A DNA stretch of 47,298 nucleotides from contig CACYHQ010000025.1 of assembly GCA_902774245.1 (NCBI GenBank), positions 1-47,298 on the forward strand. The letters are read 5' to 3'. Every line of letters starts with the position of its first letter. The first letter of the stretch is position 1. Below are positions 9,979 to 18,976 of the stretch, in pieces. The notes beneath the pieces are model-generated. The model saw only the letters and a program-made list of their open reading frames with translations. It did not search any database and was not told the DNA's origin. Source of the DNA: an uncultured bacterium. Lineage in GTDB: Bacteria > Verrucomicrobiota > Lentisphaeria > Victivallales > UBA1829. The position numbers and the translations under genes are program-made.

Positions 9979-11968
9979 TTCCGTTTCACTTCCCATAGGG
10001 ACGTTCCGGGTCCGTGAAAAGGGGTCTGCCTGGAAATTCGAGCTTGACCGGAGCGATTTCGTTTTTTACAGTTTTCTGTGGCGTACTGCGGAACTCTTCG
10101 CCTGCCTGCTGACCGTGCTCCTGCCGATCAAGTTCGCGTCGTTCGTGAGCGCGCCCGAAGGCGGAGCGCTGTACTGGAGCGATCCGCTTTCCCTGGTCTT
10201 CATCGCGTGGCCGCTGCCCGTCTTCATGATGGCTTCTCCCGTTCTGCTCGGACTGACCGTGCTTGCCGCGCTGTTTCGCAAGGAAATGACGTTCCGTCCG
10301 CCGCTGCTGAAATACGGCGCGCTTTGGCTGATCCTTGGCGGCGTGAGCATTCTCGGGCTGGCGGACGCCTCATGCATGGGGTATCCGCCGCAGATGATCG
10401 CCCACACGCTGTCGCTGGCGGCTTATGCGATGTCGCTGTCGGTCCTGCTGGCCGGGAACGATCGGTTCGCGCGGATGCTGACCGGATCGCTGGTCCTCGG
10501 CGGCGTGCTGTCGCTCTGCTCCGGCATGTACCAGTACTGGTACGGATTCGAGGCGTTGCGCGAACACGTTCAGGCGCGCACGGCGGTGGGCGGACGCGAA
10601 ATCGCCGACGGGATGGCGGTCCGCATCGGGGAAGGCCGCGTTCAGGCGGACTTCAACTCGTGCAATGTCTACGGCGCGTACCTCGCCGCGCTCCTGCCGT
10701 TCCTCACGGTCCTCTTCTGGCGGTTCGGCAACGAACGCGTCTCGCCGCCGAAGCTCTCGCGGCGTCTGTTCGGCGGACTCGCGTTCGCCGTGACGCTCTT
10801 CCTGCTCGTGAAGACGGACAGCCGCGGCGCGGTGTTCTCCCTGCTCGCCGCGGGCGCGGCTGTGTTCTTCTTCTCCCGTCTGCCGCGCAAATGGAAAATC
10901 GCGGGTGCTGGGGTTCTGGCGCTTGGCGTCGCCGGACTTGCCGCCATGATCTGGCTCGGACGCGGCGCGCTGTCGATGTATGTACGCTTCGACTACGTCC
11001 AGGCGGCGGCGCGGATGATGTTCGAGCACCCGCTGACGGGCACCGGCTGGGGCGACTTCCTGCACGATTACTCGATCCTTCGCCTGTGGCGCGACAAGGA
11101 GTCGCCGCACTCTCCGCACAATATGGTGATGCTGTTCGGTTCGCAGTGCGGGATCGCGGGTTTCCTCGCGGCGCTTGCCGTGCTCGCGTATCCGGTCGTC
11201 GAGGTGTGCCGTCAGATCCGCCGGACGGACTGGCGCGGCCTGAAGGACGTTTTCGCGCTTATCCCGGCGTTTTCCTGCATCGTCCTTTCCGCCGGTGCCC
11301 TGCTCGACATCGGATTCGAGACGACCGCCTATTCCGGCGTCCTGATCGCGTTCTCCCTGCTTACGCTGAACCGGGATGCATCTGCGTCCGCCGAACCGCT
11401 GGTCGATCATTGCAGGCCTCGTCTTTGCTGGTGCATCGCTGCGACGCTTGTGATTTTTTGCGGCATTTCATTCTTCGTAGCGGAAAAGTTTTTCCATGCG
11501 GAAAAGACCTATTCGCAGTTGATCGCCGAACTCAACCCGGAGTATTCCTTCACACACCAGAACGATCCGGGCTATGTGCCGTCGTTCGACCGCGTGAGAA
11601 GCATGCATCAGGCGGCGAACGAGGAAGCTCCGCGGTCGCCGTTCCACTGGAACGCCGTTGCAGACTACATGTATATGACCGGGCGAATGGACGAAGCTGT
11701 GACGTGCATCGACATGGTCATCACGCTTGATCCGCTTCAATCGTCGCACTATGTCAAGCGCGCCCGGTTCAACTTCGCAAAGGATCTTCTCCTGCTGCGC
11801 GGTATGGCTTTGGGCAGCCGCATGCATCTGGACATTGTATCCGTAACCCCGGACGAACAGCGCGACCTCGAAACCGCGCGGCGTCTCGCCCCGAAAAACC
11901 CCGAACTTGACCGGCCCGATCTCGACATCTGTCGCGCGGCCTTTATTCGAAAGGAACCACAACCATGA
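9953..11968 (+). CDS. O-antigen ligase/polymerase-like membrane protein with C-terminal TPR-like region
   Basis: The 671-residue protein has many hydrophobic segments between about residues 35 and 490, consistent with 10-12 membrane helices, and Wzy_C-type signatures: TDSRGAVFSLLAAG, MFEHPLTGTGWGDF and PHSPHNMVMLFGSQCG. Such proteins ligate or polymerise lipid-linked glycans at the outer face of the inner membrane. The part after about residue 530 is soluble; FHWNAVADYMYMTGRMDEAV followed by ITLDPLQS looks like a TPR. Its start lies inside the recombinase gene with AGAGGA before it, and its stop overlaps the next ATG (ATGA). The linkage to xer is unusual and suggests a compact operon rather than shared function. 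Confidence 0.8.
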
Positions 11969-12225
11969 AAAGCGCCTGGGAACTCGCACTCGAACGCAGC
12001 GGCGGAGCGCTGCGGGAACTCTCCCCCGAGAAGAAGGAAAAGATCGCCGAGCTGGAACGCGCCGCGCAGGCGAAAATCGCCGCCGCGAAGATCACCGCGG
12101 AGCACAAGCTCGCCGCGATGACCGACCCGGACGAGATCGACCAGCTGAAGGAAGGGCTCGTCAACGAGATCCGTTCCATCGAGGAATCGCTCGCCCGGAA
12201 AAAAGAGGCTGTGCGCGCCGAATGA
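11965..12225 (+). CDS. Small charged coiled-coil protein, hypothetical
   Basis: No family recognised. The 86-residue product is almost entirely predicted helix, rich in Ala, Lys and Glu (for example SPEKKEKIAELERAAQAKIA), with no membrane segment or cysteine. It overlaps the upstream stop and the downstream start by four bases each (ATGA), so it is made in a fixed operon position, which supports it being a real gene despite its size. Base composition matches its neighbours. Confidence 0.75.
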   Translation: MKSAWELALERSGGALRELSPEKKEKIAELERAAQAKIAAAKITAEHKLAAMTDPDEIDQLKEGLVNEIRSIEESLARKKEAVRAE

Positions 12226-13367
12226 AGCTCTATTTCGACAACGCCGCCGCAGTCCCCGTCCGCCCGATTACTATGGCGCGCCTCGCCGCGCTCGCGCAGG
12301 ATTATTCCGCCAACCAGGAGGCATCCGGCGCCGCCGCCGAGGCAGTTCGGGCGGCATTGTCGACCGCGGAACACCGCCTGCTGAACGCCGTCTGCGGTTC
12401 GAAGGCGCAGGGACGCTCCGTACTGTGGACGAACACCGGCACCGACGCCGTCCGCGCCGCCGTCACGGCGTTTCTGCTGACCCCGGAGAAGCACGGCGAG
12501 GTGCTGTTCACCGACGGCGAACACGCGAGCATCCCGCCCGCGCTCGACATGCTCCCGGCGCAGTGTCCGCGCAACCGCGTGAAGCTCCTGCGCGACGGAC
12601 GGATCGACCTCACCGACCTCTCGCAGAAACTCAGCGAACGCACGCGGCTGGTGGTGTTTCACTGGGTGCAGAGCGAGACCGGCGTGATTCAGGACCTCGC
12701 CGCCGTGCGCTCCATGGTCAAGTCCATCGCGCCGCAGGCGAGCCTGCTCGTCGACGCGATCCAGGGCGCGGGCAAGCTCCCGTTCGATTTTGATGCCGTC
12801 CAACCCGAATTCTTCCTAGTCTCCGGGCAGAAATTCGGCATCCCGTCCGGCGCGGCCGTGCTGTACAGTGATGAGTTCCGTCCCGCCATGAAGAAACTCC
12901 GTGCGGAACGCCACGCGGTCGGGCGTGTCCCGCCGCCGTTCTGCCTGCTGCTCGCGGAAACGCTCGGCGGACGCCTGGCGACGATGAGCGGCGACCTGGA
13001 TTACATCCGCGAACTGAAGGAAAGATTCCTCGCCGAACTGAGGGAAGCTCTGCCGGACGGCTGCTGGCGCGAGACAGTCTCCGCCTCGAACGCCTCCCCG
13101 TACATCGTTCATCTGCTGTTCTCCGGCGGCGCGCATACGTATCAGGGCGCGATCCTCACGCGCATCATGGCGAAATTCGGCGCGTCGATCGCCTCGGGCA
13201 GCGCATGCGATGCCGAAACCGGGACGCCCTCGCGCGTGCTGACCGCGATGGGATTGAGCCGCGACGAGGCGTATTCGGCGGTCCGCGTGTCGTTCTTCGA
13301 CCAGAATACGCCGGATGAGGCCGCAGAACTCGCGCGTCTTTTGGCGCGCGCCGTCCGCGAATATTGA
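12222..13367 (+). CDS. Class V aminotransferase, NifS/IscS-like cysteine desulfurase
   Basis: PLP enzyme of 381 residues. Seen are the N-terminal YFDNAAAVPV (family YLDNAAT), the PLP-binding Asp in LVDAIQGAGK, the lysine region SGQKFGIPSGAAVLY, and the catalytic-loop cysteine in ASGSACDAET. Cysteine desulfurases take sulfur from cysteine for Fe-S clusters and tRNA thiolation. The usual His before Lys (SGHK/SSHK) is Gln here (SGQK), and the N-terminal motif is altered, so it is a diverged member and a different class V aminotransferase remains possible. The ATG at 12222 overlaps the upstream stop. It ends the operon that starts with xer. Confidence 0.8.
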   Translation: MKLYFDNAAAVPVRPITMARLAALAQDYSANQEASGAAAEAVRAALSTAEHRLLNAVCGSKAQGRSVLWTNTGTDAVRAAVTAFLLTPEKHGEVLFTDGEHASIPPALDMLPAQCPRNRVKLLRDGRIDLTDLSQKLSERTRLVVFHWVQSETGVIQDLAAVRSMVKSIAPQASLLVDAIQGAGKLPFDFDAVQPEFFLVSGQKFGIPSGAAVLYSDEFRPAMKKLRAERHAVGRVPPPFCLLLAETLGGRLATMSGDLDYIRELKERFLAELREALPDGCWRETVSASNASPYIVHLLFSGGAHTYQGAILTRIMAKFGASIASGSACDAETGTPSRVLTAMGLSRDEAYSAVRVSFFDQNTPDEAAELARLLARAVREY

Positions 13368-13385
13368 TTTTGAGGTAAATCCTGC

Positions 13386-14678
13386 TCAGGAGACGGCTTT
13401 CGCCGCCGCGATCAGCATCGGCAGGATCTTCGGCAGATCGCCTGCGCCGATGATTGCCGCGACGTCGCCTATTTTGAGCTCAAGTCCGGCACGCGCCCCC
13501 ATGTCGTTCCAGCTCCCCGTGAGCGCAACTCCGTCGACTGCCGCCGCGAGGTCGTCCGAGGTGTATTTCCCGCTTCCCGTCCATGCGGCGAAGACCGGCG
13601 TGACGAACACGCGGTCCGCCCTCTTCAGTTCAACTGTGAACTCGTCGAAGTAGCGTTCGAGCCGCGCGTAACGGTGCGGCTGGAAGATCACGACGAGGCG
13701 GCGTCCCGGGTAGAGTTCGCGCAGGGACCGGATGCTTTCGCGGAGTTCGGTCGGATGGTGCGCGTAGTCCTCGATGACCGTGGCCGCGCCGTTGAACCGG
13801 ACGGAGAGGCGGCGTTCGACCCCGGGGAACCCGCGGAGCGTCATTTCCGCCTCGGCGGCGTCAAATCCGAGCAGTTCGGCGGCCTTGACCGCGATCATGC
13901 CGTCCAGCCGCTGGAAATGCCCGAATCCGCGCAGAAAATCATCCGGCATGTCCGCGAGGTCGAGCCGGATCGCATGCGGATGTTTTTTGAACAGGCGGTC
14001 GGTCTCCTCCGAAGCGCAGTACAGCAGGGTTTCCGACTGCTCCGCGAATGCCCTGAAATTGTGTTCCAGCGCCTCGAATCCGCCGAGGCTCCACGCATGG
14101 TCGTCCTCCACGTTCGTGACGATCCCGAGGTGCGGATGCAGCAGCGCGTGCGTGCCGTCGCTCTCGTCCGCCTCGGTAATGAACATATCGCCGTCGCCCG
14201 CCGCGCCCGCGCTTTCCCAGCCCGTCACGGATCCGCCGATCATGTATCCGGGATTCGCGCCGAGTTCGCGGAGCAGCCACGCCAGCATTGCGCTCACGCT
14301 CGTTTTGCCGTGCGAACCGCTGACCGCCACGGGCCGCCTGTACGAATCCGCCACGACCGCGAGCGCTTCGCCCCGTCTCAGCACGGGCAATCCGCGCTGC
14401 ATCGCCTCCGCGACTTCCGGATTCTCCGGAGCCGCCGCCGAGGTCCGCACGACCAAAAGCCCGTCATCTTCCAGCGGGAGGTTTTCGACGCGGTGTCCTG
14501 CGGGCGCGATCTGCGCGCCGTGCCTGCGGAGCATCGCCGCGGCGGCGTTGTCGAGCAGGTCGGAGCCTGTCACGCGGAATCCTTTTTCGAGGAGGATCCG
14601 GGCGAGGGGGGCGCAGCCTGCGCCGCAGCAGCCGATGATGTGGACGGACCGGAAGTCGGAAAGCGGAGGGAATGACAT
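13386..14678 (-). CDS. murC: UDP-N-acetylmuramate--L-alanine ligase (Mur ligase family)
   Basis: ATP-dependent Mur ligase, 430 residues. Motifs in order: Rossmann glycine loop HIIGCCGAGCAPLA, ATP loop VSGSHGKTSVSAMLAWLL, TEADESDGT, the conserved NVEDDH region, and the C-terminal domain with EDYAHHPTE and IFQPHRYAR. These fit MurC; the related recycling ligase Mpl shares many of them, and the length, slightly below typical MurC (450-490), leaves that alternative open. The gene is convergent with the NifS-like gene (18 bases apart, no clear terminator). No other mur genes are in the window. Confidence 0.85.
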   Translation of the reverse strand: MSFPPLSDFRSVHIIGCCGAGCAPLARILLEKGFRVTGSDLLDNAAAAMLRRHGAQIAPAGHRVENLPLEDDGLLVVRTSAAAPENPEVAEAMQRGLPVLRRGEALAVVADSYRRPVAVSGSHGKTSVSAMLAWLLRELGANPGYMIGGSVTGWESAGAAGDGDMFITEADESDGTHALLHPHLGIVTNVEDDHAWSLGGFEALEHNFRAFAEQSETLLYCASEETDRLFKKHPHAIRLDLADMPDDFLRGFGHFQRLDGMIAVKAAELLGFDAAEAEMTLRGFPGVERRLSVRFNGAATVIEDYAHHPTELRESIRSLRELYPGRRLVVIFQPHRYARLERYFDEFTVELKRADRVFVTPVFAAWTGSGKYTSDDLAAAVDGVALTGSWNDMGARAGLELKIGDVAAIIGAGDLPKILPMLIAAAKAVS

Positions 14679-14825
14679 AGGTTTTATGTTGAAAATGTCG
14701 TTTGAAATTCAGGGAGAAACGGAACAAAAACATATAAAAATTACAGCAGAAAAGAAAAAAATCAAGCAGAAGAAACAAAAGTGAGGAAAAATCGCAAACA
14801 TGAGGCGGAAAGTCATGATTTCCCC

Positions 14826-14854
14826 TTGATATTTTACTGTAGATGTGGTATATT
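14826..14854 (+). promoter_or_regulatory. Promoter of the LeuA-like operon, TTGATA-N17-TATATT
   Basis: -35 TTGATA (14826-14831) and -10 TATATT (14849-14854), 17-base spacer. The leader contains an inverted repeat CCGGCAC/GTGCCGG (about 14886-14900) and a 13-codon ORF (14881-14922) ending just before the AAGGAG site. Confidence 0.6.
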
Positions 14855-14932
14855 AATTATTTATAATCTTTTCTGCCGCGATGGTCCGGCACGGTGCCGG
14901 GTCGGGATGGCGAACGTCGTAAGGAGACGCCC

Positions 14933-16354
14933 ATGAGAAAGATACAAATCGTCGATGTGTCGTTGCGCGAACAAGCCGCGTGCAATGGCAGTTCCTTGAG
15001 TTTTAAGGAAAAGATCGAGGTGGCGCGTCAGCTTGACAAGCTGAACGTGGATGCCATTGAAACGGCTCCGATCGTGAACGGGAAAAACGACATTATTTTC
15101 CTTCACACGCTTGCACCCCTTATGACTCGCTGCATTCTTGCCTGCCCGGTGGGGCTTGATCCGGAACTTCTTCCGGATACCTGGGAGGCACTTCGCGCCG
15201 CGAAACACCCGCGTTTGAACGTGGTCGCGCCCGTTTCGACGGTGCAGATGGAGTACCAGTTCCACAAGAAGCCGCCGGTCGTGCTCGATATGATCCGCGC
15301 CCAGGTGAAAGCCTGCCGCGAACTCTGCGAAGACGTCGAACTCTCGCTTCAGGACGCCACGCGCGCCGAAGTCGATTTCCTCGCGCAGGTCATCCGTGCC
15401 GGCATCGAATCCGGCGCGGGCACCATCACCGTGTGCGACACCGCGGGCGTCATGCTGCCCGACGAGTTCAATAAGTTCGTCGCCGCACTGAACGAGGCCG
15501 TGCCCGAGCTTAAGAACGTGACGCTGTCCTTCGCGTATTCCAACGCCCTGCACATGGCGGCGGCGTGCATCTTCGCCAGCGTGAACACCGGATTCGCCCA
15601 GATCAAGACCACCTGCGCGGGCGTGAACGAACCCAGCCTCCGCAGCATCGCGCACGTTTTCCGCGCGAAGGGCGACGCCCTCGGCGTGTCCTGCGGCCTC
15701 AATATGACCGTGCTGGAGAAGTCCTACGAGCAGATCCGTCAGATCCTGAGCGGCCGCGCCGAACAGGACGAATGCTTTGAAGCGCCCGTGACCGGCGAGG
15801 TCAACTTCAGCCTCTCCAAGTCCGATTCCCGCGAAGCCGTCGCCGACGCCGTCCGCCGGATGGGCTACGACCTCGACGAATTCGCGCTGGATTCCGTCTA
15901 CGATTCCGTCCAGCGCATCGTGCAGAAGAAGACGGAAGCGGCCGTCGGCCCGAAGGAGCTGGAAGCCATCATCGGCACGGTCTCCCTCCAGGTTCCGCCA
16001 ACCTATCTGCTCAAATCCTTCGTCATCACCTCCGGCAACGAGATCACTTCCTACGCCCATGTCATCCTCGAACGCGACGGCGCCGAGGTGAAGGGCTATG
16101 GCACGGGCGACGGCCCGATCGCCGCGGCGTTCCAAGCCATCGAGGAGATCCTCGACCACCATTTCGAGCTTGACGACTTCCAGATCCAGTCCGTGACCGG
16201 CGGCGCGTCCGCCATGGGCACGACCATCGTGAAACTCCGCTACGAGAACAAGGTCTACGGGGGCAAAGGCGTCTCCACCGACGTCGTCGGCGCGGGCATC
16301 CGCGCGTACATCGACGCCGTGAACAAGATCTGTTTCGAGGCAGGTGTCAAATGA
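14933..16354 (+). CDS. LeuA-like protein (2-isopropylmalate synthase fold and regulatory domain) without catalytic metal ligands
   Basis: Over its 473 residues this aligns with 2-isopropylmalate synthases: an HMGL-like TIM barrel (about 1-275) and a complete LeuA dimer/regulatory domain (about 350-473) with YGTGDGPIAAAFQAI and GGKGVSTDVVGAG. The barrel lacks the family's active site. LRDGEQ, which carries the metal-binding Asp, is LREQ at residues 11-14. The metal-binding HxH motif is replaced by AYSN at about 201-204. GIGERAGN is replaced by CAGVNEPSL. It is therefore unlikely to condense acetyl-CoA in the usual way. It may be a regulator, a binding protein or an enzyme of new chemistry. AAGGAG precedes the ATG, and the stop overlaps the next start (ATGA). 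Confidence 0.85.
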   Translation: MRKIQIVDVSLREQAACNGSSLSFKEKIEVARQLDKLNVDAIETAPIVNGKNDIIFLHTLAPLMTRCILACPVGLDPELLPDTWEALRAAKHPRLNVVAPVSTVQMEYQFHKKPPVVLDMIRAQVKACRELCEDVELSLQDATRAEVDFLAQVIRAGIESGAGTITVCDTAGVMLPDEFNKFVAALNEAVPELKNVTLSFAYSNALHMAAACIFASVNTGFAQIKTTCAGVNEPSLRSIAHVFRAKGDALGVSCGLNMTVLEKSYEQIRQILSGRAEQDECFEAPVTGEVNFSLSKSDSREAVADAVRRMGYDLDEFALDSVYDSVQRIVQKKTEAAVGPKELEAIIGTVSLQVPPTYLLKSFVITSGNEITSYAHVILERDGAEVKGYGTGDGPIAAAFQAIEEILDHHFELDDFQIQSVTGGASAMGTTIVKLRYENKVYGGKGVSTDVVGAGIRAYIDAVNKICFEAGVK

Positions 16355-18843
16355 AACTGTCGTTCTCGACCAATCGTTGGGAATCCTACAGCTTCGACGA
16401 TTTTGTCCGGATCGCCCGGGAATACAAGTTCAACGGGATCGAAATCCACAATATCGACACGCCGAAGCTCCGGAACGATTTCCGGCCGGAACGCCTCGCG
16501 GGCGTCCAGCACAAACTCCGCAACCACGGCCTGTGCATCTCCTGCCTCGACCTCGTGAACGATATCGCCGCGAAGCCTGAAGAAGCGTTCGACGAGCTCA
16601 AACGCTGTCTGGAGACCGCGCGCAGTCTGCACGTGCCCTACATCCGCCTGAAAGTCGGCGGAAACACGCCCGGCGACGATGCCGCCGCCCGTGAGTTCAT
16701 CGGGCGCGTCCTTCCGCTCGCCGAGCAGTCCCGCGTGGTCCTGCTCGTGGAGACGGTCGGGTATTACGCCGACACGCTGAAGCTCGGCGACCTGCTCGCG
16801 AGCTTCATGACTGACAACCTCGCCGCGCTGTGGGACCTGCACTATCCCTACCGCGTCTGCGGCGAAACACCCGAGGCCACGGTCAAAAACCTGGGCGCGT
16901 ACATCAAACACGTCCACCTGAAAGACTCCGAAAGCGCCGAGGTCCACGCGATCGTCGGCGAGGGTTCGCTCCCGCTCGACCGCGTGATGAACGCGCTCCG
17001 TTCGGTGAACTACGACGGATTCATCTCCATCGAATGGGATCCGAAGTGGGAGGCCGAGATCAGCTCGCCCGACGTGATCTTCGCGCAGTTCGTGAGCTAC
17101 ATGAGCCGGTTCGAGCTGGCGCGCTCCAAGGCCACCCTCTATGAAAACAACCGCCACACGGGCAAGTTCATCTGGAAAAAGGACGTCCTGATCGAAAAGA
17201 CGTTCTCCCAAGTGCTCGACGCCATGGTCCGCGAGTTCCCCGACCAGTACGCGTTTAAATATACCACGCTCGACTACACGCGTACCTATTCCGAGTTCCG
17301 CGACGACGTGGATACCTTCGCACGTGCGCTGATCGCCCTCGGCGTGAAGCCCGGCGCAAAGGTCGCGATCTGGGCCACGAACGTGCCGCAGTGGTACATC
17401 ACGTTCTGGGCGACCACGAAGATCGGCGCCGCGCTGGTCACGGTGAACACCGCGTACAAGATCCAGGAGGCCGAATACCTGCTCCGCCAGTCCGATACTC
17501 ACACACTCGTGATGATCGAAGGCTACCGCGATTCCGATTACGCGGGCATCATGAACGAGCTCTGCCCCGAACTCGCACAGACGAAGACGGGCGAACCGCT
17601 CCACGCGAAACGCCTGCCGTTCCTGCGCAACATCATCTCGGTCGGTTTCCGCCAGCCCGGCAGCCTGACCTGGGAAGAAGCCGTTGAATACGCTCACAAG
17701 GTGCCGATGGAGGAGCTCCGCCGCCGCGCCGACGCCGTGGACATCCACGACGTGTGCAACATGCAGTACACCTCCGGCACCACCGGATTCCCGAAGGGCG
17801 TGATGCTGACGCATTACAACGTGGTGAACAACGGCAAGTGCATCGGCGACAGCATGGACCTCTCCACCGCCGACCGCATGATGGTCCAGGTGCCGATGTT
17901 CCACTGCTTCGGCATGGTGCTGGCGATGACGGCGTCCATGACGCACGGCACGACCCTGTGCCCGCTGCCCTATTTCTCCCCGAAATCCGCGCTCGCATGC
18001 ATCAACCAGGAGAAGATCACCGCGTTCCACGGCGTCCCCACCATGTTCATCGCCATGCTCGAACACCCCGACTTCCCGAAGACCGATTTCTCCTACATGC
18101 GTACCGGCATCATGGCGGGTTCGCCGTGCCCGGTGTCCGTCATGCAGGACGTCGTGAACAAGATGAACATGACCGAGATCGTGATCGTGTACGGCCAGAC
18201 CGAGGCGTCGCCCGGCTGCACCATGAGCCGCACGAACGACCCGCTGGAAGTCCGCGTGGAGACCGTCGGCTGCGCCATGCCGGAGATCGAATGCCGCATC
18301 GTGGACCCCGCGACAGGAAAAGACCTCCCGGACAACGTTCCCGGCGAATTCCTCGCCCGCGGCTACAACATCATGAAGGGCTACTACAAGATGCCGCTCG
18401 AGACCGCCGCCGCCATCGACGAGGACGGCTGGCTCCACACCGGCGACCTGGCGCTCCGCACGCCCGAGGGCAACTACCGCATCACCGGCCGCCTGAAGGA
18501 CATGATCATCCGCGGCGGCGAGAACATCTACCCGAAGGAGATCGAGGAGTTCATCTACACGCACCCGAAAGTCTCCGACGTGCAGGTGATCGGCATCCCG
18601 GACGAGCAGTACGGCGAGGAGATCGTGGCCTGCGTGATCCTGAAGGAAGGCGAGACCATGACCGAGGAGGAGATGAAGGACTTCGTGCGTTCGCACATGG
18701 CGAAGTACAAGGTCCCGCGTTACGTCGACTTCGTGAAGGAGTTCCCCATGAACGCCGCCGGCAAGATCCTCAAGTACAAAATGCGCGAGGACGCCGTGAA
18801 CCGCCTCAAGATCAAGAAGGTCGACGGCATCGTCGCCGAGTGA
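16351..18843 (+). CDS. Fusion: sugar-phosphate isomerase-like TIM barrel + AMP-forming acyl-CoA synthetase
   Basis: An 830-residue two-part protein. Residues 1 to about 255 form an AP-endonuclease-2/xylose-isomerase-like barrel whose metal ligands look intact: Glu in LLVETVG (about 134), Asp/His in LWDLHYP, His in HVHLKDSE and Glu in ISIEWDP (about 227). Residues about 270-830 are a full adenylate-forming ligase: YTSGTTGFPKGVM (473), YGQTEASP, GWLHTGDLA, RLKDMIIRGGENIYPKEIE and AAGKILKYK with the catalytic lysine. The frame is continuous through the joint, so it is a true fusion. Ligases of this type make acyl-CoA via an acyl-AMP. A 4-base overlap with the LeuA-like gene suggests one pathway. 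Substrates are unknown. Confidence 0.88.
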   Translation: MKLSFSTNRWESYSFDDFVRIAREYKFNGIEIHNIDTPKLRNDFRPERLAGVQHKLRNHGLCISCLDLVNDIAAKPEEAFDELKRCLETARSLHVPYIRLKVGGNTPGDDAAAREFIGRVLPLAEQSRVVLLVETVGYYADTLKLGDLLASFMTDNLAALWDLHYPYRVCGETPEATVKNLGAYIKHVHLKDSESAEVHAIVGEGSLPLDRVMNALRSVNYDGFISIEWDPKWEAEISSPDVIFAQFVSYMSRFELARSKATLYENNRHTGKFIWKKDVLIEKTFSQVLDAMVREFPDQYAFKYTTLDYTRTYSEFRDDVDTFARALIALGVKPGAKVAIWATNVPQWYITFWATTKIGAALVTVNTAYKIQEAEYLLRQSDTHTLVMIEGYRDSDYAGIMNELCPELAQTKTGEPLHAKRLPFLRNIISVGFRQPGSLTWEEAVEYAHKVPMEELRRRADAVDIHDVCNMQYTSGTTGFPKGVMLTHYNVVNNGKCIGDSMDLSTADRMMVQVPMFHCFGMVLAMTASMTHGTTLCPLPYFSPKSALACINQEKITAFHGVPTMFIAMLEHPDFPKTDFSYMRTGIMAGSPCPVSVMQDVVNKMNMTEIVIVYGQTEASPGCTMSRTNDPLEVRVETVGCAMPEIECRIVDPATGKDLPDNVPGEFLARGYNIMKGYYKMPLETAAAIDEDGWLHTGDLALRTPEGNYRITGRLKDMIIRGGENIYPKEIEEFIYTHPKVSDVQVIGIPDEQYGEEIVACVILKEGETMTEEEMKDFVRSHMAKYKVPRYVDFVKEFPMNAAGKILKYKMREDAVNRLKIKKVDGIVAE

Positions 18844-18870
18844 CCTTTCCCGCCGCGTAAAACGGCGTAT

Positions 18871-18900
18871 CCCGGCGGAGGACAACGCGCTTCCGCCGGG
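18871..18900 (+). terminator. GC-rich stem-loop between the ligase fusion and nifJ
   Basis: A perfect 9-base stem, CCCGGCGGA (18871-18879) with TCCGCCGGG (18892-18900). Only three Ts follow, so it may be a weak terminator or a processing/stability element within the operon. Confidence 0.5.
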
Positions 18901-18976
18901 TTTCCGCATCCGCGCGGCGACCTGAAAAATATCTGAAATTGAACTGAACTGATACCGAACAAGGAGACCCGATCCG

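Noticed and set aside
14881..14922. 13-codon leader ORF before the LeuA-like gene, as a leucine attenuator
   Set aside because: It contains no leucine codons and no terminator hairpin follows; probably chance.
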